A DNA stretch of 64,000 nucleotides, taken from contig WSYJ01000072.1 in assembly GCA_020186115.1 (NCBI GenBank), positions 1 through 64,000 on the forward strand, given 5' to 3'. This document shows, piece by piece, positions 43,541-52,723 of the stretch. Position 1 is the first letter of the stretch. The number at the start of each line of letters is the position of its first letter. Position numbers and translations under genes: made by a program. Below the pieces are notes generated by a model that was not told the origin of the DNA, did no database searches, and saw only the letters and a program-made list of their open reading frames with translations. This DNA is from Histomonas meleagridis (taxonomy: Eukaryota; Parabasalia; Tritrichomonadida; Dientamoebidae).

Positions 43541-44665
43541 TTATTTAGTATTTTTTGGAACTCTTTTAAACAGTGATTTAACATTTCTCAATTTCTTTAA
43601 TTCTTCATCATAATTTTCAACGTTAACATTACTTTGCATTCTAAAATTACTCAAATCAACCAAAGCCCTAAAATCCAAATTTATATTATTCAAAGTATTG
43701 GAGGGATAAGTTGGCGTGAAATAAGAAGCAATGCTAAGCAAATTTGGAATACAAGTCTTAGAAAGAACTAATGCCTTTCCGCCAAACAAAATCAATGGCT
43801 TCCCATCAACATAACTGAGGGAAACGCCATGAATATCGAAGTCATAATAATATTCCTCAGGACATTCTAAAGATACACGTCCATTGGCAGTAATATTCAG
43901 TTTCAAATATGTATCATTTTGCAAAATGATATTGAAACTGAGTGTAGAAAGTTGTTTATTGCCAAAGAAATCAGAGAGAAATTGATTCATGGATTCAACT
44001 GATAAGGATTTGGAACGTTTATATAAATCATCAGATATATCTTTATCCGAAAAAGTGCTTAAAAAATCAACAAGAAGTGGAAAACATGGTCTAGGAAGTG
44101 ACTGTGGAAGATAGCGAAGCTCAAGAGACCATATAGACCCTGGATAAAAAAAGAGGGACATTGGAATATCTTCAGGAATCAGTTTGAGTGCATATTTGTC
44201 GAAAGTCCGAACTAAAAAAAGATAATCGCATAGATGAATAAGATCAGGGTGAACAAGATTTATAAAATCTAATAATGTAATTTGTGGTGAAATTGAAATT
44301 TTTTTTATATTACGATCAAAATCTTTATACGAAATGACAATCTGTGAAAGAGATGAGGTAGCTTCTTTGATAATATTATACATAAGTCGAGGCGTACATT
44401 TATGTCCTTCACCAAAAGTAATATTTTGTGGATGTGCACGTAGCTTTGGGAGGCTAAAGAGTATATACGGAGGTCGGTCAAATGGTGTGAAAGTTAAATC
44501 TACGGATTGAAGAAGAACACATTGGGAAATTGATAATGGAATATATTCATAAGCATAACCAGAAAGATTTAAATTAAATATACAGGGGTAGTTAAAAAAG
44601 TAATCCATTTGAATCTTTTTGTCATGAGGTAAAACAAGATCCAAATTTATTTCTTCATTATTCAT
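43541..44665 (-). CDS. Uncharacterised protein, LRR- and FERM-like pieces
   Basis: 374 residues from the ATG at 44665 (MNNEEINLDL). The frame extends 20 codons further up, but those lie inside tRNA-Glu, so the internal Met is the start. No family recognised. Residues about 25-65 have a leucine-rich layout (IFNLNLSGYAYEYIPLSISQ). Residues about 105-180 resemble a ubiquitin-like/FERM lobe (LIHLCDYLFLVRTFDKYALKL, LIPEDIPMSLFFYPGSIWSL). Residues about 250-320 are strand-rich with LILFGGKALVLS, like a PH-type fold. The order suggests a LRR plus FERM-like membrane-cytoskeleton adaptor, which is inference only. The 5' leader would be three bases if the TCATT initiator at 44666-44670 is used. Confidence 0.6.
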   Translation of the reverse strand: MNNEEINLDLVLPHDKKIQMDYFFNYPCIFNLNLSGYAYEYIPLSISQCVLLQSVDLTFTPFDRPPYILFSLPKLRAHPQNITFGEGHKCTPRLMYNIIKEATSSLSQIVISYKDFDRNIKKISISPQITLLDFINLVHPDLIHLCDYLFLVRTFDKYALKLIPEDIPMSLFFYPGSIWSLELRYLPQSLPRPCFPLLVDFLSTFSDKDISDDLYKRSKSLSVESMNQFLSDFFGNKQLSTLSFNIILQNDTYLKLNITANGRVSLECPEEYYYDFDIHGVSLSYVDGKPLILFGGKALVLSKTCIPNLLSIASYFTPTYPSNTLNNINLDFRALVDLSNFRMQSNVNVENYDEELKKLRNVKSLFKRVPKNTK

Positions 44666-44680
44666 AATGAAAAAAATTAA
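44666..44680 (-). promoter_or_regulatory. Pol III T-run fused to TCATT initiator between tRNA-Glu and CDS
   Basis: The minus strand reads TTAATTTTTTTCATT and then ATG. Seven T end the tRNA-Glu transcript. The last T of the run begins TCATT, with A+1 at 44668 only three bases before the ATG at 44665. Both signals share 15 bases. Confidence 0.55.
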
Positions 44681-44752
44681 TTCCGATACGGGGAGTCGAA
44701 CCCCGCTCCCGTGGATGAAAACCACATATCCTAACCGATGAACGATATCGGA
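44681..44752 (-). tRNA. tRNA-Glu (anticodon TTC)
   Basis: 72 bases: acceptor TCCGATA with TATCGGA and discriminator A. The D-loop is ATCGGTTAG, the anticodon arm TGTGG-TTTTCAT-CCACG gives anticodon TTC, and the T arm CGGGG-TTCGACT-CCCCG is perfect. The box A region is degenerate, as in many tRNA-Glu genes. Seven T follow the 3' end. The D-stem is weak, as in animal tRNA-Glu. Confidence 0.93.
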
Positions 44753-45225
44753 ATCCGATTCTACAAAATATATTCATAATTAAATAATCAATTTTTCGAT
44801 TAGAATAAAATTTCACAAAGATAACTTTTTACACAAAGAAGAAACAATTTTTTGTGATCAAGATAGTTTTTCTGTTTGCCAAATTTCCAGAATTTTAGGT
44901 AGCAATGAAAATGTTTTCAGTTTATAGCTAGGACTTAGTGGAGCCGATCTCTTGCCGATTGTGTACACGGGAACCAAAGGAAGAAAAAATAAAAGAGGCA
45001 AAATAAACACAATTCATGATCGACTTAGAGTAATTTTATAAAATTCATTCCAATCTGTAGAATAAAAATGCTTTTGGTAAAATTTGTAATCGAACAAGCA
45101 TAGTCAATTTGACCAAAACTGTTATACAACCGCTAGTATAATTCAATTTTCAATATGCCGGATCGAGTTATTGAAGTCCTTACAGTTCAAATGGACGGTT
45201 TTTTCCTGTTTGAGAGTGCGAATTT
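44753..45225. other. Intergenic, possible decayed frame
   Basis: 473 bases between tRNA-Glu and the BspA gene. One plus-strand frame is open 44928-45041 with residues such as GLSGADLLPIVYTGTKGRK but no ATG and no known family; it may be a decayed remnant or chance. GACGGTTTTTTCC stands 30 bases before the BspA start. Confidence 0.4.
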
Positions 45226-47082
45226 ATGTTGCTTTTTTCTTTTTTCTTTTTTTTCTCTTACCAAGAATTCTTTAAAGAAAATGGAACCTTAATCGTTAAT
45301 CTTACTGATCTCGAGAAAGGAACTTACAAGGAATATAAAAATGATACAAAAACACTTCAATTTGCCGATGATGTTACAACTATTCCAGAACAATCATTTT
45401 ACAGCTGGATGAAATTAGAGACAATCAAGTGTGGATCAACAATTACAACGATTGGAAATGAATCATTTGCAAGCTCTACTGTAAAAAAAGTTTATCTACA
45501 ATCAGTCACCTTCATTGGAACTGGCGCATTCTGCTTTTGTAATTTCCTCGAAAATATTGAATTAGGTCAAAGTCTCCAAACCATTAGCCCAAAAGCTTTT
45601 TCTCTTTGCGCTCATTTGACTGATATCAAAATTCCAACCACAGTAACGTCAATTGGTCGTACTGCGTTTGCATTATGTGCTTCTCTCAGTACAATTAACA
45701 TCTCTGAAGGTATTGAAATCATTGAACAATTCACATTTACTTATTCAGGTCTCAAAGAAGTTCGAATTCCAAACTCAGTCAAATCGATAGGACTCGGAGC
45801 CTTTAAATCTTGTTTATTACAAAAAATTGAATTTGGTAATCAATTAAAAACTATTGGCGAATCAGCATTTTCAGATTGTAAACTGTTAAATAATATCACA
45901 ATTCCAGATTCAGTGACCACAATTGGCAACAATACATTTCTTGGCTGTTCAAATTTAACATATGTTAAATTATCTAATTCACTTACATTCATTGGGGAAA
46001 GTTTATTTGAGGGATGTAACTTAATAAATATTATTATTCCAGATTCAGTTAAAGCAATTTATAAAAGAGGATTTATTCAATGTTTAAATTTAGAAACGGT
46101 TCAATTTGGAAAAGGAATCGAAAGAATTGATGAAGAAGCATTTTATTATTGTAAAAGTTTAAGAGAAGTTATAATTAGTGATAATGTTAAAACGATTGGC
46201 GAACGTTCATTTATGAAATGTCACAATTTAGAGAAAGTTACTTTAGGTGAAAGTGTACAAATAATTGAAATAAATGCATTTAGTTTATGTGAAAAATTAA
46301 AGGAATTAACACTTGGAACGAATCTACAAAATATTGGACCTTATGCATTTTATGAATGTGAAGGCTTAAGAGAATTAACACTTGGGCCAAATGTACAATT
46401 TATTGGAGACAAAGCATTTTATAATTGTATAAATTTAACATATATTACAATATCCAAATCATTAACAACAATTGAATCAAAAGCATTTGAATCATGCAAC
46501 AATATATTATCCATTTAAGTATCTGAAGAAAATCCGGTTTTTTCCAATTTAAATGGCGATGTAATACTTTGGAATAAAAATCATTCAACAATAATTCGTT
46601 ATCCACCATTAATTACTGACGAAACATTAGAAACACCAATTTTTGTTACTAAAATTGCAAATCGAGCATTTGCTAATGCTAAAAATTTGGTCAATTTGAT
46701 TATCAGAGAAAATGTTCGTTATATTGGATATTATGCATTTATTAAGTGCATTAACTTAAAATGTGTATATTATTATGGTACATCTTCACCAGGATTTGGA
46801 AGTGATAATAAAATCGAAAAAGTAATGGTGGCGCATTCTTACGAAGGAGGATTCTTCTGTGATAAATTCGTTAAGAAGAACGAAATTCTCAACGAATGTC
46901 CGCATGATGACGTTATAATGAAATTTAAAAAGGGCTTGACAATCGGATTATCTGTCGGAGCGGCAGTAGTAGTGATCGGAATCATTGTTGTGTGTGTGAT
47001 AACAAGAAAGAAGAAGGAAAATGATAAAATAAAATTTATGACTGATCCAATGATTAACATGGAAGAGAAATATGAAAAGTAA
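45226..47082 (+). pseudogene. BspA-like LRR surface protein with one in-frame stop
   Basis: ATG at 45226 opens a signal peptide (MLLFSFFFFFSYQEF). Some fifteen BspA-type repeats follow (IPNSVKSIGLGAFKSC, IPDSVTTIGNNTF, LTLGPNVQFIGDKAF). TAA at 46516-46518 interrupts one repeat after FESCNNILSI. The same frame continues without any other lesion through SEENPVFSNLNGDV, another repeat, a transmembrane helix (KGLTIGLSVGAAVVVIGIIV), KKK and an acidic tail to the stop at 47082. A conceptual length of 618 residues with one stop at position 431. This end lacks the T/S-rich stalk and the membrane-proximal module of the other surface genes. With only one lesion it may be a recent null allele, a polymorphism or a sequence error. 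A 430-residue secreted form would still be made. Confidence 0.8.
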
Positions 47083-47716
47083 AACTATCATAACTTTGTG
47101 GACATTTTCTGTTGTGCGTTTATGAAATGGTTATGTATATATATAATATCTTTAAATGTGTAAACATATGAAGAGTTGATTTGGTGTGGTTTTGATTCAA
47201 TAATAAAAAAATGATTGTTGCATTAACAATGATTAAAAGTGCAGTTACTACAATAATTGTCTCCGTTTTATCTGTTTCGATCCAAGGTTCTGTTGTTTTT
47301 AAGTTAACCTTAAAATTTCCTTTCTTTTTATTGTTTCCATTTTTAGCAGGCTTTCCATAAAATAATGATAAATCCAATCCAAATTTCTTTTGCAATCTTA
47401 CATCTTCAATAATATCAAATTAAACTTTCCCATAAATTTTTTCGAATAATATGTCTTTTGGAAGTCAAATATTTTCCAGTAACATTATTTTTTCAATTTA
47501 TTAATAAGTTTCATAAAAATAACTAGGTTAAAAAACAGAATTATTTGGGTATGATTTCAAAACTTCTCTTGAAGAGCAAATTTACGAGGAATATAAATAT
47601 ATACTGAATAATGTTATTCATTTGAAAGATAATTAGTGAACATGGAACAATTTTAATTTTTCGAATGATTTTAGCTAAATTGAATTAATATCAAAAAATA
47701 TTAAAAAAAATATTTA
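47083..47716. other. Intergenic with a membrane-protein fragment on the minus strand
   Basis: A minus-strand frame, open from 47419 to the stop at 47120, contains a basic-hydrophilic part (KPAKNGNNKKKGNFKV) and one hydrophobic helix (IIVVTALLIIVNATIIFLLL). It has no ATG and meets a stop upstream, so I treat it as a decayed 3' end of a membrane protein gene rather than a gene. The remainder is AT-rich. Confidence 0.35.
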
Positions 47717-50700
47717 TTACAAAAATTCATTTTCTTTGGTAGATATAGCTAACATCAATTGCTGATGGTCATTATGTAAAACAGTTCTATAAGTCCGCAC
47801 TTCTTTTTTGAAATTAGAAATTAAACCCGAAATTTTAGGATTCAATCCATCGCCTTTTTCTTCTAAATCTTCTATTTGACTCTGTAAGTTAATCACGCCA
47901 ATATGTTGCATCTTTACAACATTTGTAATAATTTTTTGTATTTCTTTCGTTGACTTAATTTCAGTTATTTTTGGTTCTTCACCAGATTTATTTCCAAATG
48001 CGCTCCAAATTGAATTTATTAATCTTTGGCATTGTAAATATATAAAACTATTTCCATTTATATTTGTAACTTTTGAAACATTTGCGTTTAGAAAACTTTT
48101 TTCATTTTCTTCATCAATGAAATGAGCAAGACTTTTACTTACTTTACTATTCCATTTTTGTTGTATTATTGTTATTCTTTTACGTTCTTCACGAGTTAAT
48201 GGCGCTTTTGAATATATTTTATTAATTTTAATTGAACTTTGTATACATATCATCGCTGCTTTTTTAATATCTTCAAACATTTGTTTACAAATATTTTTAA
48301 ATTCTTCAAATTCTGATTTAATTTTTTCATTTTGTTTATAAAGATTTTGGAATAAAGTTTTTATGTTTTTATTAATAAATTGCTTTATAACTATAATTTG
48401 TTTGGTTAAAACTTGTTTTTCTTTTAGAAGTATTTCAATTTGTTGTTGATCTTCAAGGATTTGTTCTTGTTGATGTGGACTTCCAAGAACAGTTTTTGTT
48501 TGTTTTAATCTTTTATTTTCTTCTTCAAGTAATGAAATTTTTTGCTTTAATTCATTAATTTGATTTTTATCAAAATTATTATTATTATTTTTAATTGGTG
48601 AAACAAATGAAGAAATTTGTACTTTTAATGATGTAATTTCACTTGAAAGACTTTTATTCTTGGTTTGAAGTGTTTGGATTTGATCTTTAAAATCAACATT
48701 TTGTTGTTTATTTTGTGCATTTAATCGATCGATTTCTTTTATTAAATCATTTTTTTCATTATTTATTATTTCAATTTGCATTTGGAGTTGTTTAATTTCT
48801 TCTTTCGTTTGTATTGATGAAGAATTATTTTTATTATTTTTATTATTTTTGTTATTATTTATACGAAGTAAATCATTTTCATTTACTAAATCAGTATTTT
48901 CGTTTTTAAGAATTTCAATTTGTTGTTGAAGCTCATTAATTAATGTTTCATTTCTTTTTAGTGATGTTAATTGTTTTGTTATTTGATTTGATAAATTAGT
49001 ATTTTCTTTTGTTAAAATTTCGATTTGATTTTTATACTCTTTAATTTGATTTTCATTAAGATTCGAATTTTTATCTTGTGAAGAACGTAAAGTTTTAATA
49101 TTATTTGATAATTTAATATTATTTTCATTAAGTTTTTCAATTTGTTGCTGATTTGTTTCAATTTGTTCTTTCATTTCTTCATTTTCTTGAATAAGTTCTT
49201 TATTTTTAATTTGTAAATTTTGTATTTGTGTTTGTAGATTAATAACTTTTTCATTGTTCTTTGAGTTTAAATGAAGTTTATCATTTTCATTTACTAACTC
49301 AATATTTTCTGATTGTATAATTAAAATTTGATTTTGTAATTCGTTAATTTTTTCTTTTAGTTTATTATTTGATGAATTTAATGAATTAATTTTATTTTCT
49401 TGTTTACATAAAGTTTCAAATGCTTTATCAACAAATTCATTTTGTAATTGCTCAAGATCATTATTAATTTTTTGATTTTTATCTTTTAAGTTTTTAACTC
49501 TACTTTTAATTATCGCAACAGGTGAATTAGTATTTAAAGGAGAAGATAACATTTCTGATGAAATTTGTATGTTATAATCAAATTTATTCTTTGAAATATT
49601 ATCAATATATTGTTTAAATTCTTCTTGTCTCAAACTTAATTTACATGATTGCTCAAATAACAAATTATATTTTTCAATATAATTATTTTTAGATTTTTCT
49701 TGAATGCTTTCAAGTTGTTCTTTTAATTCTTTATTTTGTTTTTGTAATTCTTTTATTTTAGCATTTTCAATAAATGAATTCATACTTTTACTAAAATCTT
49801 TTGGTTGATAACTTCGTGATTGTTCATCAAAACTATTTTTTTCTTTAAGTTGTTTAATTTGCTTAATTAAAATTTGGTTTTCTTCCATTAATTTTTGTAT
49901 TTGTTTCTTCATTTGTGAATGTTCCATTTCTTCAAATTTAGAATTATTATTTGAAGAATTATTTTCTTTTAATATTTTGACTTCATTTTCAAGTTCTTTA
50001 TTTTCATTTAACAAAGTTTGATATTTCTTCTTTAGTTGTGAAGTTTCTTCATCAAACATTTCACTACTTGCAAGTTCAGTATTACCTTCTTGTAGTTCTT
50101 TAATTTTGTCTTTAAGCTCTTCATTTTCTTTGATGATTTGTTGATAATTTTTCATAAGTTCATAATAATTATTAGGTTGTGAAATACTACTTGAAATACT
50201 TGCAATTATTTGTGTGTCATCTAATGATTTTGAATTGTTTTCATTATTTTTCTGTAAATTATTGATTTTCTTTTTAAGTTCATCATTTTCTTTCTTCAAT
50301 TTTTGAATTTGAGAATTGCTTCTAATTGAACTATTGTTATTACTCTTTAATAAAGAGGATTTTTGTAAATCATCAATTTGTTGAAGTAATTCTTCTTTCT
50401 GTTGCTTAAGTTCATCATTTTCTTTCTTTAATTTCTTAATTTGAGTATTTTCTTTGGTTTTACTTCTACTACTTAATAATGAAGAAGATTTTTGTAAATT
50501 ATCAATTTGTTGCCTTAATTCTTCCTTTTGTTGTTTAAGTTCTTCGTTTTCTTTCTTTAATTTTTGTATTTGTGAAATTTCATCAATAGAAATGTTACTC
50601 TTTAATAAAGAGGATTTTTGCAATTCATCAATTTGTTGAAGTAATTCTTCTTTTTGTTGCTTAAGTTCATCATTTTCTTTCTTTAATTTCCTAATTTGTG

Positions 50701-52279
50701 TATTATCTTTAGTGATACTTCTACTACTTAATAATGAAGAAGATTTTTGAAGTTCATCAATTTGTTGAAGTAATTCTTCTTTTTGTTGCTTAAGTTCATC
50801 ATTTTCTTTCTTTAATTTCCTAATTTGTGTGTTGTCTTTAGTTGTACTTCTACTACTTAATAACGAAGAAGATTTTTGTAAATTATCAATTTGTTGATGT
50901 AATTCTTCGTTTTGCTTTTTAAGTTCTTCATTTTCTTTCTTTAATTTTTGTATTTGTGAATTATCTCGAAGTAAACTTCGGCTATTAAGTATTGAAGATG
51001 ATTTTTGCAAATTATCAATTTGTTGATGTAATTCTTCATTTTGTTTCTTCAATTTTTGGTTTTCTTTTTCTAATTTCTCAATTCTTGAGTTGTCTTTTAC
51101 TAAACTATTATTCGGTGATCCACTTTTTGTTTTTTGTAATTCATTAATTTGTTTTTTAAGTTCTTCATTTTCTTTTAATGCTTCTTTAATTTGTTCTTTA
51201 TACTGCAAATTCTCTGTTTGAAGGAACTCAATACTATCATTGTCTTTTTCTTTTTCGTCAATAATATTTTTATATTTATCAATTTGTGATTCAGCACTTT
51301 CGATAGCATTTCCAAGTTTTTCATTTTGGTTCTTTAGGAATTCATTGTCTGCTTCAAGATCTTTGATTTTAGTTATGACTTCATTGAAATTATCAATGTT
51401 CAATGTGAGCATAATTGTTGAATTATCTTTTTGAAGTTGGTTTAATTGAAGATTTAAAGCACGTGCTTCGTCATCTTTAGTCTTTACTAAGTCATCTTTA
51501 CTTTTAATTTCTTGCTTAAGTTTGTCTAACTCATCTCTTAAATCATTAATTGTTTGATTAAGATCATCATTTTCGTTTTGCAAACTTTCATTTTCTGTTT
51601 TTAGTTTGGTAATAGTTTTGTTAAGTTCATCTATTTGATTATTTAAATCTTTGTTCTGATTTTGAAGATCATTAATCTTATTGTTAAGTTCATTTGATAT
51701 ATTATTGGAATTTGATTTTAATGTTTCATTCTCTTGTTTAAGCTTTTCTATTTCTTCACGAAGAATTGATATTTCGGCATTTAATGTTTCAACTTGAGAT
51801 CGAAGTTCAACATTATCAATAGAAAGTTGAGCACCTTTATCTAACATAGAAGAACTTTCAGTTGCAGATAATAATTCTTGTTTTTCTTTTTGTTGAAGTT
51901 TTTTCTGCAAACGAATATTATCATCTAAAGCATCTTGTAATTGTCTTTTTAACGTAGGTGATTGTCTTCCACTTAGTGTGTTACCATCTTTATTGTTATT
52001 TCCAATTTCAGAATTTAATTTTGCAATTGTTTTTTCTTGTTCAATTAGTTTTGCAATCACATCTTCTGAAACATTATTTGACTTCAAAAATGATCTATTT
52101 TTTCTGTCTAATTGCCATAAAAGAATTTTTAATGTGAATATTTCATTTTCTAAATTTGCAACATTTTGTTGATATTCACGAACATTGACAAATGGCGATT
52201 CCATTCGAGAAGATGGGGATGCAATAAATGTATCATAAGTTTGTTGTGTTTTGTTTATTTTTGGTGTTACGTCCACCAT
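47717..52279 (-). CDS. Giant coiled-coil protein with CM1-like N-terminal motif
   Basis: 1,520 residues, ATG at 52279. Residues about 33-60 read NVREYQQNVANLENEIFTLK and continue ILLWQLDRKN, which fits the centrosomin motif 1 (CM1) pattern LREYE..I..LKKENF.LKLRIYFLEE found in CDK5RAP2, Cnn, Mto1 and Spc110-type proteins that recruit the gamma-tubulin ring complex. The rest to about 1,330 is continuous coiled coil rich in Asn, Lys, Glu and Leu, with seven copies of a 43-residue repeat (about residues 390-670). The C-terminal 190 residues are a more ordered helical region (LTREERKRITIIQQKWNS). A spindle-pole, basal-body or other microtubule-organising role is inferred from CM1 alone. Generic coiled coils could mimic the motif. 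Upstream, ATCGTTGGTACGTTTAC precedes the start. Confidence 0.55.
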   Translation of the reverse strand: MVDVTPKINKTQQTYDTFIASPSSRMESPFVNVREYQQNVANLENEIFTLKILLWQLDRKNRSFLKSNNVSEDVIAKLIEQEKTIAKLNSEIGNNNKDGNTLSGRQSPTLKRQLQDALDDNIRLQKKLQQKEKQELLSATESSSMLDKGAQLSIDNVELRSQVETLNAEISILREEIEKLKQENETLKSNSNNISNELNNKINDLQNQNKDLNNQIDELNKTITKLKTENESLQNENDDLNQTINDLRDELDKLKQEIKSKDDLVKTKDDEARALNLQLNQLQKDNSTIMLTLNIDNFNEVITKIKDLEADNEFLKNQNEKLGNAIESAESQIDKYKNIIDEKEKDNDSIEFLQTENLQYKEQIKEALKENEELKKQINELQKTKSGSPNNSLVKDNSRIEKLEKENQKLKKQNEELHQQIDNLQKSSSILNSRSLLRDNSQIQKLKKENEELKKQNEELHQQIDNLQKSSSLLSSRSTTKDNTQIRKLKKENDELKQQKEELLQQIDELQKSSSLLSSRSITKDNTQIRKLKKENDELKQQKEELLQQIDELQKSSLLKSNISIDEISQIQKLKKENEELKQQKEELRQQIDNLQKSSSLLSSRSKTKENTQIKKLKKENDELKQQKEELLQQIDDLQKSSLLKSNNNSSIRSNSQIQKLKKENDELKKKINNLQKNNENNSKSLDDTQIIASISSSISQPNNYYELMKNYQQIIKENEELKDKIKELQEGNTELASSEMFDEETSQLKKKYQTLLNENKELENEVKILKENNSSNNNSKFEEMEHSQMKKQIQKLMEENQILIKQIKQLKEKNSFDEQSRSYQPKDFSKSMNSFIENAKIKELQKQNKELKEQLESIQEKSKNNYIEKYNLLFEQSCKLSLRQEEFKQYIDNISKNKFDYNIQISSEMLSSPLNTNSPVAIIKSRVKNLKDKNQKINNDLEQLQNEFVDKAFETLCKQENKINSLNSSNNKLKEKINELQNQILIIQSENIELVNENDKLHLNSKNNEKVINLQTQIQNLQIKNKELIQENEEMKEQIETNQQQIEKLNENNIKLSNNIKTLRSSQDKNSNLNENQIKEYKNQIEILTKENTNLSNQITKQLTSLKRNETLINELQQQIEILKNENTDLVNENDLLRINNNKNNKNNKNNSSSIQTKEEIKQLQMQIEIINNEKNDLIKEIDRLNAQNKQQNVDFKDQIQTLQTKNKSLSSEITSLKVQISSFVSPIKNNNNNFDKNQINELKQKISLLEEENKRLKQTKTVLGSPHQQEQILEDQQQIEILLKEKQVLTKQIIVIKQFINKNIKTLFQNLYKQNEKIKSEFEEFKNICKQMFEDIKKAAMICIQSSIKINKIYSKAPLTREERKRITIIQQKWNSKVSKSLAHFIDEENEKSFLNANVSKVTNINGNSFIYLQCQRLINSIWSAFGNKSGEEPKITEIKSTKEIQKIITNVVKMQHIGVINLQSQIEDLEEKGDGLNPKISGLISNFKKEVRTYRTVLHNDHQQLMLAISTKENEFL
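50275..51115 (-). repeat. 129-base coding repeat, about seven copies
   Basis: Within the coiled-coil gene, a 43-residue unit (KLKKENDELKQQKEELLQQI, then DELQKSSSLLSSRS and TKDNTQIR) recurs about seven times, some copies nearly identical in DNA. Coil segments alternate with a Ser-rich linker, giving a regular spacing of possible phosphorylation sites. Confidence 0.8.
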
Positions 52280-52390
52280 TTTAAAATTGTAAACGTACCA
52301 ACGATAGATAATCTTAACGTTCTTTGATGAAAGAGCTTAATTTGAAATAATTAAAAGATAAAAATAATATGGGATGAATGTTTTATGAAC

Positions 52391-52699
52391 TTAGTCAAAG
52401 AGATCATCGAAGCCACCAGTCATTTCAACAACTTCTTCTTCTTCTTTCTTTTCTTCTTCCTTGACTTCTGCAGTTGTAGCGGCAGCAGCTGGAGCACCTC
52501 CACCAACAACAGCTAATTTAGATGATCCTTCCTTGATGAGTTCTTCGATGTTCTTGCCATTTAATTTTTCAAGAAGAGCATCAATTGCCTTTGCATCAAC
52601 TTGAATTCCAACACTTTCGAGAATTGCTGTGATCTTTTCTTTGGATGGGGAAGCATCACCACCGGCTTGGGCAAGAAGGTATGCAGCAATGTATTTCAT
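52391..52699 (-). CDS. RPLP2: 60S acidic ribosomal stalk protein P2
   Basis: 102 residues: MKYIAAYLLAQAGGDASPSK, the P2-type start (P1 begins differently), then KITAILESVGIQVDAKAIDA and a helical dimerisation domain, an Ala/Gly hinge (VGGGAPAAAATTAEV), a Glu/Lys run and the C-terminal tail. The tail reads EMTGGFDDLFD; most eukaryotes end SDDDMGFGLFD. The FD-LFD part that contacts translation GTPases is retained while the Asp-Asp-Met-Gly part is changed. Length is standard. P1/P2 dimers form the flexible GTPase-recruiting stalk of the large subunit. Confidence 0.96.
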   Translation of the reverse strand: MKYIAAYLLAQAGGDASPSKEKITAILESVGIQVDAKAIDALLEKLNGKNIEELIKEGSSKLAVVGGGAPAAAATTAEVKEEEKKEEEEVVEMTGGFDDLFD

Positions 52700-52723
52700 T
52701 TAAGGAAAGGTCAGCCATAACCG
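52700..52723 (-). promoter_or_regulatory. Ribosomal-type promoter of P2
   Basis: The minus strand reads CGGTTATGGCTGACCTTTCC, then TTAA and the ATG. It matches the eS21 element at 37123-37146 with the shared consensus CGGTTRTGGYTGRCCTTTYC, ending two bases nearer to the start there. Confidence 0.55.

Noticed and set aside
44666-44725. N-terminal extension of the protein gene at 43541 beginning MVFIHGSGVR
   Set aside because: Most of these codons are tRNA-Glu sequence; the internal Met at 44665 follows an initiator.
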